Shown here piece after piece: positions 17,253-23,682 of a stretch of DNA of 34,744 nucleotides (positions within the stretch are counted from its first letter, which is position 1; each line of letters starts with the position of its first letter). Made by a program: the position numbers and the translations under genes. Source of the DNA: an uncultured Bacteroidales bacterium (lineage in GTDB: Bacteria; Bacteroidota; Bacteroidia; Bacteroidales; CAIWKO01); assembly GCA_903913285.1 (NCBI GenBank), contig CAIWKO010000052.1, positions 1 through 34,744 of the forward strand. Reading direction: 5' to 3'. The notes under the pieces were generated by a model. It was given only the letters and a program-made list of their open reading frames with translations. It searched no databases and was not told the DNA's origin.

Positions 17253-17770
17253 TTAGCCGCATTTTTTGTTTTTAGCCACGTTTTTTTGTTTTTGCCGCAT
17301 TTTTGGTTTTTTGCCACGTTAGGTTGGAGATTAGCCTCGTTAAGTTGGATTTTAGCCACGTTAGGTTGTAGATTGGCCTTGTTAGGTTGAAGGTTAGCCA
17401 CGTTAGGTTGAGAGTTAGCTGCATTAGGTTGGAGGTTAGCCACGCTGAGTTGGAGGTTAGCCACGTTGGGTTGAAGGTTAGCCTCGTTAGGTTGGAGGTT
17501 GGCCGCGTTGGTATGGAGTTTAGCCACGTTGGAATGGAGGTTAGCCAAAGTGAGGTGGAGATTGGCATGGTTAATTTGGTGATTGGCCATGTTGAGTTGG
17601 AGTCAAGCTAATTAAGTTGGAGATTAGCCTTGTTGAGACGGAAGTTAGCCGGGTTGGGACGAAATTTAGCTTGGTTGGACTTGAGGCAAGCCAAATTTAT
17701 TTATTTGTTAGCCAAGTTGGGTTGTATATTGGCCACATTGAGTTGGAGTGTGGCCGTGTTTTTTGATTTT
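17253..17770. repeat. Degenerate 21-bp tandem repeat array, about 25 units
   Basis: About 25 head-to-tail units begin with TTAGCC or TTGGCC and follow a 21-bp pattern whose core is TTAGCC, three variable bases, then TTAGGTTGGAGG. Unit starts include 17310, 17331, 17352, 17373, 17394, 17415, 17436, 17457, 17478, 17499, 17520, 17541, 17562, 17583, 17624, 17645, 17666, 17687, 17708, 17729 and 17750. The first three units (17253, 17272, 17291) are 19 bp and T-rich, and the unit at 17604 is 20 bp. There are no unique spacers, so it is a minisatellite and not CRISPR. Units drift most at the two ends. The array starts about 30 bp after the stop of the PorE-like gene, which is followed at once by a short TGAGGTTG duplication. 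Confidence 0.9.
17310..17590 (-). other. Repeat-encoded open frame with ANLQPNV-like heptads (doubtful CDS)
   Basis: On the minus strand the 21-bp units read as a heptad close to Ala-Asn-Leu-Gln-Pro-Asn-X, where X is V, A, E or K. An ATG lies at 17590 and the frame stays open down to 17084, running antisense into the PorE-like gene. About 13 heptads are seen. Many unit differences fall on third codon positions (GCT/GCC, AAC/AAT, CTC/CTT/CTA, CCT/CCC). Against a real gene, two other frames are also long because 21 is a multiple of three, no ribosome site is visible, the upstream units are shifted by the 20-bp unit at 17604, and the tail is antisense to another gene. Most likely it is a non-coding repeat or a decayed repeat protein. 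Confidence 0.25.
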
Positions 17771-17830
17771 TTAAATTTATTTTTCTATTGGTGGATAGGC
17801 GATGTGCATTTAATGATATGAAGGATGTTT

Positions 17831-17950
17831 GCCCCCGCGCCAGGGATAGAAACGGAAAGCCCGGAATGGAGCGCAGCGGAATGAGGACTTGCAGTGTATA
17901 GCCCGGTCCGCTCCGCCAGTGGGCGGACTAGCGTGAGGCGGAGGCGCCCA
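17831..17950. repeat. GC-rich structured intergenic element, Bacteroidota dispersed type
   Basis: About 120 bp of strikingly GC-rich DNA sits in AT-rich surroundings. It opens with 'GCCAGGGATAGAAACGGAAAG', paraphrased here as an AGGGATAGAA.CGGAAAGC core, and ends in a set of complementary blocks. TCCGCC (17912-17917) pairs with GGCGGA (17922-17927) over a 4-nt loop; GTCCGC (17906-17911) can instead pair with GCGGAC (17923-17928), and CTCCGCC (17911-17917) with GGCGGAG (17937-17943). The core resembles a repeat I remember from intergenic regions of many Bacteroidota genomes; a link to the Rfam Flavo-1 motif is possible but unverified. A frame across it on the minus strand (17810-18025) looks spurious. 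Confidence 0.55.
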
Positions 17951-18070
17951 AATTAGTGAAAAGATAAAAGTGAATAGTGAATAGTTGGTTTGAAAAAAAT
18001 TCTTGAAAAAAATAATTCCTGACAAAAAAATTAATACTTTTACGTACGTTTAATTTTAAATTTTAAAATT

Positions 18071-18178
18071 ATGAGTAAAGAAAAATCGATTAAGAAAAAG
18101 GAAGATAAGAAAAAACCTACTAAATCTCTGAAAGAAAAAAGAGACGAAAAAAAAGCTAAAAAAGCCAGCAAAACATAA
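18071..18178 (+). CDS. Lysine-rich 35-residue microprotein
   Basis: ATG at 18071 opens a 35-codon frame ending in TAA at 18176-18178. Sixteen residues are lysine and one is arginine, mixed with Glu, Asp and Ser. It starts MSKEKSIKKKEDKKKPTK and has 'KSLKEKRDEKKAKK' in the second half. No signal peptide or hydrophobic segment is present, so it is cytoplasmic and probably helical and nucleic-acid- or ribosome-interacting, by inference only. A strong terminator hairpin begins at its stop codon, which supports a real transcription unit. I recall similar short 'SLKEKRAEKKAKK' proteins in Bacteroidota but cannot confirm a named family. It is short enough that gene finders may miss it. Confidence 0.6.
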   Translation: MSKEKSIKKKEDKKKPTKSLKEKRDEKKAKKASKT

Positions 18179-18202
18179 AAAAAGTCCTTCGGGACTTTTT
18201 TT
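18176..18202 (+). terminator. Intrinsic terminator of the microprotein gene
   Basis: AAAGTCC, a TTCG tetraloop and GGACTTT form a stable stem, extended by A and T runs and ending in a T tract. It starts at the stop codon of the microprotein. Confidence 0.9.
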
Positions 18203-18251
18203 GTTGGAAAACAGTGTGAGCAGGCAGAAAAAGGATAATGTCGGATTTTTT

Positions 18252-18281
18252 TTGTCGGGTTGTATAGTTTTAGTAATTTTG
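18252..18281 (+). promoter_or_regulatory. Promoter of the yebC-family gene
   Basis: TTG at 18252-18254 and TAATTTTG at 18274-18281 are 19 bp apart, an exact match to the Bacteroidota TTG / TAnnTTTG promoter. The start codon is 40 bp downstream. It directly follows the microprotein terminator. Confidence 0.8.
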
Positions 18282-18321
18282 GCACAGGAAACAAAACCAA
18301 TATTTTAAAAAATAACAGTTT

Positions 18322-19062
18322 ATGTCAGGACACAATAAATGGTCGACCATAAAAAGGAAAAAAGGCGCGCTGGATTCGAAACGTTCGAAGATATTTTCGC
18401 GCATCATCAAAGAAATAGTGATAGCAGTGAGGGAAAGCGGCCCCGACCCCGACGGCAACCCTAAATTGCGCCTGGCCATTGCCAACGCCAAAGGCGCCAA
18501 TATGCCGAAAGAAAATGTGCAGCGCGCCGTGAACAAGGCTTCGGACAAGGACGGCTCGAGCTATTCGGAAGTAACCTACGAGGGTTATGCGCCCAACGGA
18601 GTGGCAATTTATATTGAATGCGCCACCGACAATATTCAGCGCACGGTTTCGAACATCCGCTCCTATTTCAACAAACATGGCGGAAACCTGGGCACCAACG
18701 GCTCGCTGAGTTTTATTTTCGACCGCAAAGGCGTGTTTCGCATTCCGAAAGGCACTATTGATGCCGATGAATTCGAAATGGAAGTGATAGACGCAGGCGC
18801 CGAAGATATTGCCTACGAAGACGACACGATAGTTATAACGACCGAACTGGAAAGTTTTGGCTCGATGCTGAAAAAACTGGAAGAAATGAAACTGGAAGTT
18901 GAAAGCGCCGAACTGCAACGGATACCAAAAACATTTGTAACACTCGATAAAGAATCGGCCCAGAAAGTGCTGAAACTGGTAGATATTTTTGAAGACGACG
19001 ACGATGTGCAGAGCGTTTACCACAATATAGAACTTACAGACGAATTGATGGCCGAACTTTAA
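18322..19062 (+). CDS. yebC: YebC/PmpR family protein (TACO1-like)
   Basis: The 246-residue protein starts with the family hallmark 'MSGHNKWSTIKRKKGALDSKRSKIFS', then 'GNPKLRLAIANAKGANMPKENVQRAV' and 'EGYAPNGVAIYIECATDN'. Length and order fit the three-domain YebC family. Members were first described as transcription regulators (PmpR, YebC); some have also been linked to translation of polyproline-rich proteins, as with mitochondrial TACO1. Which role applies here cannot be decided from sequence. It has its own promoter (18252-18281) and its own terminator (19084-19113), so it is a single-gene unit. Its codons are GC-rich relative to the surrounding DNA, as in aroC. Confidence 0.95.
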   Translation: MSGHNKWSTIKRKKGALDSKRSKIFSRIIKEIVIAVRESGPDPDGNPKLRLAIANAKGANMPKENVQRAVNKASDKDGSSYSEVTYEGYAPNGVAIYIECATDNIQRTVSNIRSYFNKHGGNLGTNGSLSFIFDRKGVFRIPKGTIDADEFEMEVIDAGAEDIAYEDDTIVITTELESFGSMLKKLEEMKLEVESAELQRIPKTFVTLDKESAQKVLKLVDIFEDDDDVQSVYHNIELTDELMAEL

Positions 19063-19083
19063 GAAAACGGTATGATATTTGGG

Positions 19084-19113
19084 AAAACCTCCTCGCCCGC
19101 GGGAGGTTTTTTT
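19084..19113 (+). terminator. Intrinsic terminator after yebC
   Basis: AAAACCTCC pairs with GGAGGTTTT across a 9-nt GC-rich loop, followed by more T. It lies 21 bp after the yebC stop. Confidence 0.85.
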
Positions 19114-19136
19114 ATAAACACGAAACTCTATACACG

Positions 19137-19655
19137 ATGAAAAAAATAATTTTTGCCACGACAGTTTTACTTGCCTGTTTTACCCAAATTAAAGCACAAG
19201 ACATGAACAAACGAATTTTTGATGAAAAATCGCAGACCGATATTTTGGTTGGCAACTGCAACCGCGAAGGAATTTTGGGTACCGCTTTTGTGAACGACTA
19301 TAACACGGAATATCCCACGTATACACCTGTTGCCGCAGTGATGGATTCGCTGAAAACCCGCCTTGACGGGATCAAATGCATAGTGGTGTTGGGAACCTGG
19401 TGTGGCGACAGCAAAGAGCAAGTTTCGCATTTTTGGAAAATATTGGACCAACTGGGCAGCCCTTTTGCAGAGCTAAGCTATATTGGCGTTGACCGCGAAA
19501 AAACCGCACCGGGCATGAACGTGAAAGAAAAATACACGATAGAGAAAGTGCCTACCTTTATTTTTTACCGAAATGATGTGGAAATCGGGCGCATTATTGA
19601 AACGCCATCCATCAGCATTGAAAAGGATATGCTGAATATTGTGAAAACTAAATAG
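19137..19655 (+). CDS. Exported thioredoxin-like protein with a CxxS site
   Basis: The 172-residue product has a signal peptide (MKKIIFATTVLLACFTQIKAQ), so it acts in the periplasm. A thioredoxin fold is suggested by 'IKCIVVLGTWCGDSKEQVSHFWKIL' and the later 'YTIEKVPTFIFYRNDVEIGRIIETP', which supplies the cis-proline (VPT). The active site reads Cys89-Gly-Asp-Ser92, so the second cysteine of the usual CxxC is a serine. That pattern occurs in a thioredoxin-like group of Bacteroidota. A CxxS site is more consistent with isomerase or reductase-like binding than with full disulfide oxidoreductase turnover, by inference. The 3' end overlaps the convergent pgi gene by 8 bp. No clear promoter box was found. 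Confidence 0.85.
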   Translation: MKKIIFATTVLLACFTQIKAQDMNKRIFDEKSQTDILVGNCNREGILGTAFVNDYNTEYPTYTPVAAVMDSLKTRLDGIKCIVVLGTWCGDSKEQVSHFWKILDQLGSPFAELSYIGVDREKTAPGMNVKEKYTIEKVPTFIFYRNDVEIGRIIETPSISIEKDMLNIVKTK

Positions 19656-20994
19656 TTTTTCGCAGAATTTCTTTTTGTTTTTCTTCGTAGCCGGGTTTGC
19701 CCAGCAGGGCGAACATATTGTTTTTGTAGGCTTCAACACCGGGCTGGTCGAAGGGGTTGACCTCCATCAGATATCCGCTGATGCCGCAGGCAAATTCGAA
19801 GAAATAGATCAACTGGCCCAGGTTGTATTCGTTGAGTTCGGGCATTTCGATCTTAAGAACAGGCACACCGCCGTCGGCATGAGCAATGGTGGTTCCGAGA
19901 GCCGCCATTTTGTTGACATCGCTGATGCGTTTGTTGGCCAGAAAATTTAAACCGTCGGCATCGGTTTCTTCGAAAGGCACGTTGAGTTTATGTTTGGGAG
20001 TATCGATGAGGAGCATGGTTTCGAAAAGTACCCGCAAACCATCCTGAATATATTGACCAAGGGAGTGCAAATCGGTGGTGAAATTGACGGAAGCGGTGAA
20101 AATTCCTTTATGGTTCTTGCCTTCGCTTTCGCCGTACAATTGTTTCCACCATTCGGAAAAATAATGCAGGTTGGGCTGGAAATTCACAAAAATTTCGACC
20201 GGTTTTCCGGCACGATACAACATGTTGCGTGCAGCGGCATACATGCAGGCAGGATTGTCGGCAATGTTTGCAGAAGTATACAATTCCTGCTCCATTTGAA
20301 CGGCGCCCTGCAAAAGTTTGCGGATATCGAAACCTGCTATGGCAATTGGTAAAAGGCCAACAGGCGTCAGCACGGAATAGCGGCCACCGACATCGTCGGG
20401 AATCTGGAAAGTTTCATAGCCCTGGGCGTCGGCAAGTTTTTTGAGAGCGCCGCGTTGTTTGTCGGTAATAGCCACGATTCGTTCTTTAGCATTTGCCAGG
20501 CCGTATTTTTTTTCTATATGGTCTTTCAGCAAACGAAACGCGAGGGCAGGTTCGGTGGTGGTACCGGATTTTGATACCACTATTATACTGTAATCTTTTT
20601 TATCGAGTAGCTGTAGCAATTCGAAGAGATAGTCTTCGCTGATGTTTTGGCCTGCATAAATGATCTCGGGAAATCCATTTGAATCGAGCGTATGAAAATT
20701 AGAACTCAATGCTTCGATGACAGCCCTGGCACCCAGATAAGACCCTCCTATTCCAACCACAACGACAAGTTTGGATTGAGATTGTATTTTTTTAGCAACA
20801 GCCTCAATTTTATCGACCAGAGGTGAGCTCATCGTTTCGGAAGCCAGTTGCAGCCAGCCCAGGAAATCGCGGCCTTCGCCGGTTTTTTGAATCAGATTAT
20901 TATAAGCCAGGTTCACATCGGTTTGAATGGCGTCAAATGCCTCTTTTTGAATAAAGTCGAAAATTCTGTTGATGTTAATCTTGAAAATTGCCAT
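19648..20994 (-). CDS. pgi: Glucose-6-phosphate isomerase
   Basis: Pgi interconverts glucose-6-phosphate and fructose-6-phosphate. The 448-residue protein, typical of the shorter bacterial form, has 'VVGIGGSYLGARAVIEALSS' and the sugar-phosphate-binding 'IIVVSKSGTTTEPALAFRLL'. 'GGRYSVLTPVGLLPIAIAGFD' and a C-terminal 'NPFDQPGVEAYKNNMFALLGKPGY' complete the signatures. It starts at ATG 20994 and ends with an 8-bp overlap of the thioredoxin-like gene. Its 5' region holds a promoter for the opposite strand and a hairpin with T tract (21036-21060), but I could not find a TAnnTTTG box for pgi itself. Confidence 0.96.
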   Translation of the reverse strand: MAIFKININRIFDFIQKEAFDAIQTDVNLAYNNLIQKTGEGRDFLGWLQLASETMSSPLVDKIEAVAKKIQSQSKLVVVVGIGGSYLGARAVIEALSSNFHTLDSNGFPEIIYAGQNISEDYLFELLQLLDKKDYSIIVVSKSGTTTEPALAFRLLKDHIEKKYGLANAKERIVAITDKQRGALKKLADAQGYETFQIPDDVGGRYSVLTPVGLLPIAIAGFDIRKLLQGAVQMEQELYTSANIADNPACMYAAARNMLYRAGKPVEIFVNFQPNLHYFSEWWKQLYGESEGKNHKGIFTASVNFTTDLHSLGQYIQDGLRVLFETMLLIDTPKHKLNVPFEETDADGLNFLANKRISDVNKMAALGTTIAHADGGVPVLKIEMPELNEYNLGQLIYFFEFACGISGYLMEVNPFDQPGVEAYKNNMFALLGKPGYEEKQKEILRKTI

Positions 20995-21010
20995 AATTTT
21001 AGTAATTTTG
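20981..21010 (+). promoter_or_regulatory. Promoter overlapping the pgi start, pointing at the rprX-like gene
   Basis: TTG at 20981-20983 and TAATTTTG at 21003-21010 are 19 bp apart, an exact Bacteroidota promoter on the plus strand. The -33 element lies inside the pgi coding region, antisense to it. Transcription would begin near 21017, about 225 bp before the kinase start, and would cross the hairpin at 21036-21060. Confidence 0.6.
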
Positions 21011-21035
21011 ATGTGAAATTAATTAAATAAAATAA

Positions 21036-21060
21036 AAAAGAGCGGAAAATCCGCTCTTTT
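21036..21060. terminator. Terminator-like hairpin in a divergent intergenic region
   Basis: GAGCGGA (21040-21046), loop AAA, TCCGCTC (21050-21056) form a perfect 7-bp stem, flanked by A runs on the left and T on the right. Either strand could read it as an intrinsic terminator; the minus strand has the longer T run. Because pgi starts to the left and the kinase starts to the right, it ends neither of the flanking genes. It may be a leader attenuator or the end of a very short RNA. Confidence 0.6.
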
Positions 21061-21240
21061 AAATATTAATAACCAAAAAATTTAAAATCCAAAAAACTTT
21101 GAAAAATTTGAACTTTGATATAAAAAAATTACTCGTTTTTTTCTGGATGTAAAATTATAATAATTAAACCCTTATAGATGTTAATTATCGTTAATATAAG
21201 TTAACAAAAGTTAAAATGCTAAAAAGACCTCTGAAACATT

Positions 21241-22905
21241 ATGAATAAACGAGCTATATATCTGGTAATAGTGTTGATGTCGCTTGCCGTTATCATATTG
21301 TTCGGCATCCAAATATACTGGATGAGGAATGCTATAACGCTAAAAGAGGTGAATTTCTCGAGAAATGTGAAAGATGCCATGAGCAATGTGATCTATAAAC
21401 TCGAAAAAATGGAAGTTGCGGACCGCATCCACGCGAGAATGTATAAAAACAAACAAGGGATGAAGATTTTAAATACTATCGATTCTATCAATAAAATCTA
21501 CGCAAAACAAATAGACGCCCAAAAAGCCGATACATCCAGGAGGGATTCTACTCATTTGTCGAAAAATATCTTTAATGTTACCAGCGAAAAAATAAATGTT
21601 ACGGTGCTGCAAGAGCATACGGGGGAAATCATAAAAACGTATGATACCACCATCGTTACCATTCAGAAACCCATGCTTTCGTATGATGTGAATACTCCCG
21701 TTATCAACGAAATGCCGTCGCTATCGATGGGTATTGACAGTGTTTTGGCGCACGAATATCAGGGAGTGGAAAATAAAATCAACCGATATCTGGATAAATC
21801 ATCGCTTGTGAATGATGTTTTTGATGATCTGTTCAATTTGAAACATTACGATGCCATCGAAAACCGTTTGAATTTTAACTTGCTGGATTCACTAATCAAA
21901 AATGAACTGCGAAATGGCGGCATTTTTACGGATTATGAATTTGGAGTTTACAGTCCGCTGCGAAATGTTATGGTGATTGAAAAAACCGGACATTATCACA
22001 AAAACCTTCTTGAAGAAGGCTACGCTTTTAATATGTTTCCACGAGATTTGTTCATGATACCCGAATATATCATGATCTATTTTCCGAATAAAACCATGTA
22101 TTTGTTTTTGCAGATGTGGAAAATGATCGTTGTTTCATTTTTCCTGATCATTACCATAGCATTTTCGTTCTTATATACGGTTACAACCATATTCAGGCAA
22201 AAACGCTTTTCGGAAATGAAGAACGACTTCGTGAATAATATGACCCATGAATTTAAAACACCCATTTCGACCATTTCCCTTGCCTGCGAAGTTTTGGCCG
22301 ACAAAGAAGTTGAAAAGACGCCGCAGTTTCAGGATAATTATATCAACATTATCAGCGAGGAAAACAAACGTCTGGGCGCCATGGCCGAAAAAATTCTGCA
22401 GACAGCCGTTATTGAAAAAGGACAACTCAAACTTCATAAGGAGTTGATCAATGTGCATCAAATCATAGAAGATGTGGTTAACAGCACTAAAATTCAAATC
22501 GATCATCAAGATGGAAAAATAGTTTCGGAACTTTCTGCCCGTAACTACTATTTAAAAGCTGATAAAACCCATATCACAAACCTGATATACAACGTTATTG
22601 ATAATGCTATCAAGTACTCGCCCGAAAAGCCAATAATTAATATTAAGACGCAAAGCAATCAGAAAGGCATAAGCATCGTTATATCTGACAATGGAATAGG
22701 AATCAGCAAAGCTAACCAGAAAAAAATATTTGATAAACTATACCGAGCACCTACAGGAAATATTCACAATGTGAAGGGTTTTGGGTTGGGATTACATTAT
22801 GTGAAGACGATCGTTGAAATTCATGAAGGAACCGTTGGAGTTGAGAGCGAATTGAAAAAAGGAACAAAAATTAAGATTTTCCTGCCATTTGAAAGTAAAA
22901 ATTAA
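21241..22905 (+). CDS. rprX: Sensor histidine kinase, RprX-like
   Basis: The 554-residue membrane kinase has one membrane segment near residues 6-27, a long extracytoplasmic sensor region (about 28-283), and a second segment near 285-312. The HisKA domain follows with phospho-acceptor His336 in 'NMTHEFKTPISTISL'. The HATPase domain shows the N box 'NLIYNVIDNAIKYSPE', 'SDNGIGISKANQKKIFDKLYR' and 'GFGLGLHYVKTIVE'. The response regulator starts 5 bp downstream and closely resembles Bacteroides RprY, so this is by context the RprX partner. The sensed signal is unknown. The leader carries a promoter and a hairpin about 180-260 bp upstream. Confidence 0.88.
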   Translation: MNKRAIYLVIVLMSLAVIILFGIQIYWMRNAITLKEVNFSRNVKDAMSNVIYKLEKMEVADRIHARMYKNKQGMKILNTIDSINKIYAKQIDAQKADTSRRDSTHLSKNIFNVTSEKINVTVLQEHTGEIIKTYDTTIVTIQKPMLSYDVNTPVINEMPSLSMGIDSVLAHEYQGVENKINRYLDKSSLVNDVFDDLFNLKHYDAIENRLNFNLLDSLIKNELRNGGIFTDYEFGVYSPLRNVMVIEKTGHYHKNLLEEGYAFNMFPRDLFMIPEYIMIYFPNKTMYLFLQMWKMIVVSFFLIITIAFSFLYTVTTIFRQKRFSEMKNDFVNNMTHEFKTPISTISLACEVLADKEVEKTPQFQDNYINIISEENKRLGAMAEKILQTAVIEKGQLKLHKELINVHQIIEDVVNSTKIQIDHQDGKIVSELSARNYYLKADKTHITNLIYNVIDNAIKYSPEKPIINIKTQSNQKGISIVISDNGIGISKANQKKIFDKLYRAPTGNIHNVKGFGLGLHYVKTIVEIHEGTVGVESELKKGTKIKIFLPFESKN

Positions 22906-22910
22906 ATTGT

Positions 22911-23621
22911 ATGATAAAAAAGAACATTAAAGTTTTACTTGCCGAAGATGATAAAAACCTTGGAGATATACTAAAAAACTATCTTGAGGCTAAAGGTTAT
23001 TCGACAGTAATAACCTTTAACGGAGAAGAAGCCATTAGTGCATTTTTGAAGGATGCCTTTGATTTTTGTATTCTTGATGTGATGATGCCCATAAAAGATG
23101 GATTTACGGTTGCAAAGGAAATCCGAAAGAAAGATAAGAAAATCCCCATTTTGTTTCTGACAGCCAAATCGATGCAGGACGATATACTGAAAGGATTTCA
23201 AACCGGAGCTGATGATTATATTACCAAGCCGTTCAGCATGGAAGTTTTGCTGATGAGAATGAATGCTATTATCAGACGATCTGCCACATTAGAAAAACAA
23301 GAAAATGCAAGCAATTCTTACAGGCTGGGAAATTATACTTTTGACAATAACAGGCAATTGCTTACTATTTTTGACAAAGAACAAAAACTTACCTCAAAAG
23401 AATCGGAACTGCTGAATTTGTTGTGCGAAAATGCAAATGATGTTCTTGACAGAAGCGTTGCCTTGAAAGAAATTTGGCACGACGACAGTTATTTTAATGC
23501 GAGAAGCATGGATGTTTATATTACTAAACTGAGAAAATATCTGAAAGAAGACGAAAGCGTGGAATTGATAAATGTTCATGGAACAGGGTTTAAACTTGTT
23601 GGCAGCATCGAAAACATATAA
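22911..23621 (+). CDS. rprY: OmpR/PhoB-type response regulator, RprY-like
   Basis: The 236-residue regulator has a receiver domain with acidic pair 'LLAEDDKNLGD', phospho-acceptor Asp56 in 'FCILDVMMPIKDGF', Thr in 'ILFLTAKS' and Lys in 'YITKPFSMEVLLMRM'. A winged-helix DNA-binding domain follows at about 140-236, with 'KLTSKESELLNLLCENAND' and 'YFNARSMDVYITKLRKYLK'. The latter segments agree closely with my memory of Bacteroides RprY. It binds DNA in the cytoplasm as a phosphorylation-controlled regulator. It starts 5 bp after the kinase stop in the same operon. The gene ends about 60 bp before ahcY, which has its own promoter in that gap. Confidence 0.9.
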   Translation: MIKKNIKVLLAEDDKNLGDILKNYLEAKGYSTVITFNGEEAISAFLKDAFDFCILDVMMPIKDGFTVAKEIRKKDKKIPILFLTAKSMQDDILKGFQTGADDYITKPFSMEVLLMRMNAIIRRSATLEKQENASNSYRLGNYTFDNNRQLLTIFDKEQKLTSKESELLNLLCENANDVLDRSVALKEIWHDDSYFNARSMDVYITKLRKYLKEDESVELINVHGTGFKLVGSIENI

Positions 23622-23633
23622 AGCTGTTGATTA

Positions 23634-23663
23634 TTGCATAATAGCCTAAAAAGTGTAATTTTG
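23634..23663 (+). promoter_or_regulatory. Promoter of ahcY
   Basis: TTG at 23634-23636 and TAATTTTG at 23656-23663 are separated by 19 bp, an exact Bacteroidota promoter. The ahcY start is 19 bp further on, leaving a leader of only a dozen or so bases and no room for a riboswitch. Confidence 0.8.
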
Positions 23664-23682
23664 CAGGCTGAAAAACTAACAA

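Larger units (their letters stand above)
17223..18070. other. Gene-free region between the PorE-like gene and the microprotein
   Basis: This is the only stretch over 300 bp without a convincing gene. In order it holds a TGAGGTTG duplication right at the PorE-like stop, the 21-bp array (17253-17770), a T-rich link, the GC-rich element (17831-17950), an AGTGAATAGTGAATAG low-complexity stretch (about 17969-17984), and an AT-rich leader before the microprotein with near-miss promoter boxes (TACTTTTA at 18035, TACGTTTA at 18045). Confidence 0.8.

Noticed and set aside
17253-17770. CRISPR array
   Set aside because: The units are contiguous and degenerate, with no distinct spacers, no fixed repeat sequence and no cas genes nearby.
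17810-18025. Minus-strand frame of 71 codons across the GC-rich element
   Set aside because: It is a chance open frame through a repeat-like, structured DNA element, with a Pro/Arg-rich composition and no ribosome site; similar spurious proteins arise from such elements in other Bacteroidota.
18040-18300. Minus-strand frame of 86 codons opposite the microprotein
   Set aside because: It runs antisense to the lysine codons (AAA/AAG read as TTT/CTT, giving Phe/Leu-rich sequence), crosses a terminator and overlaps the yebC promoter.
23622-23682. SAH riboswitch upstream of ahcY
   Set aside because: A consensus promoter ends at 23663 and the start codon is at 23683, leaving no room for a riboswitch.
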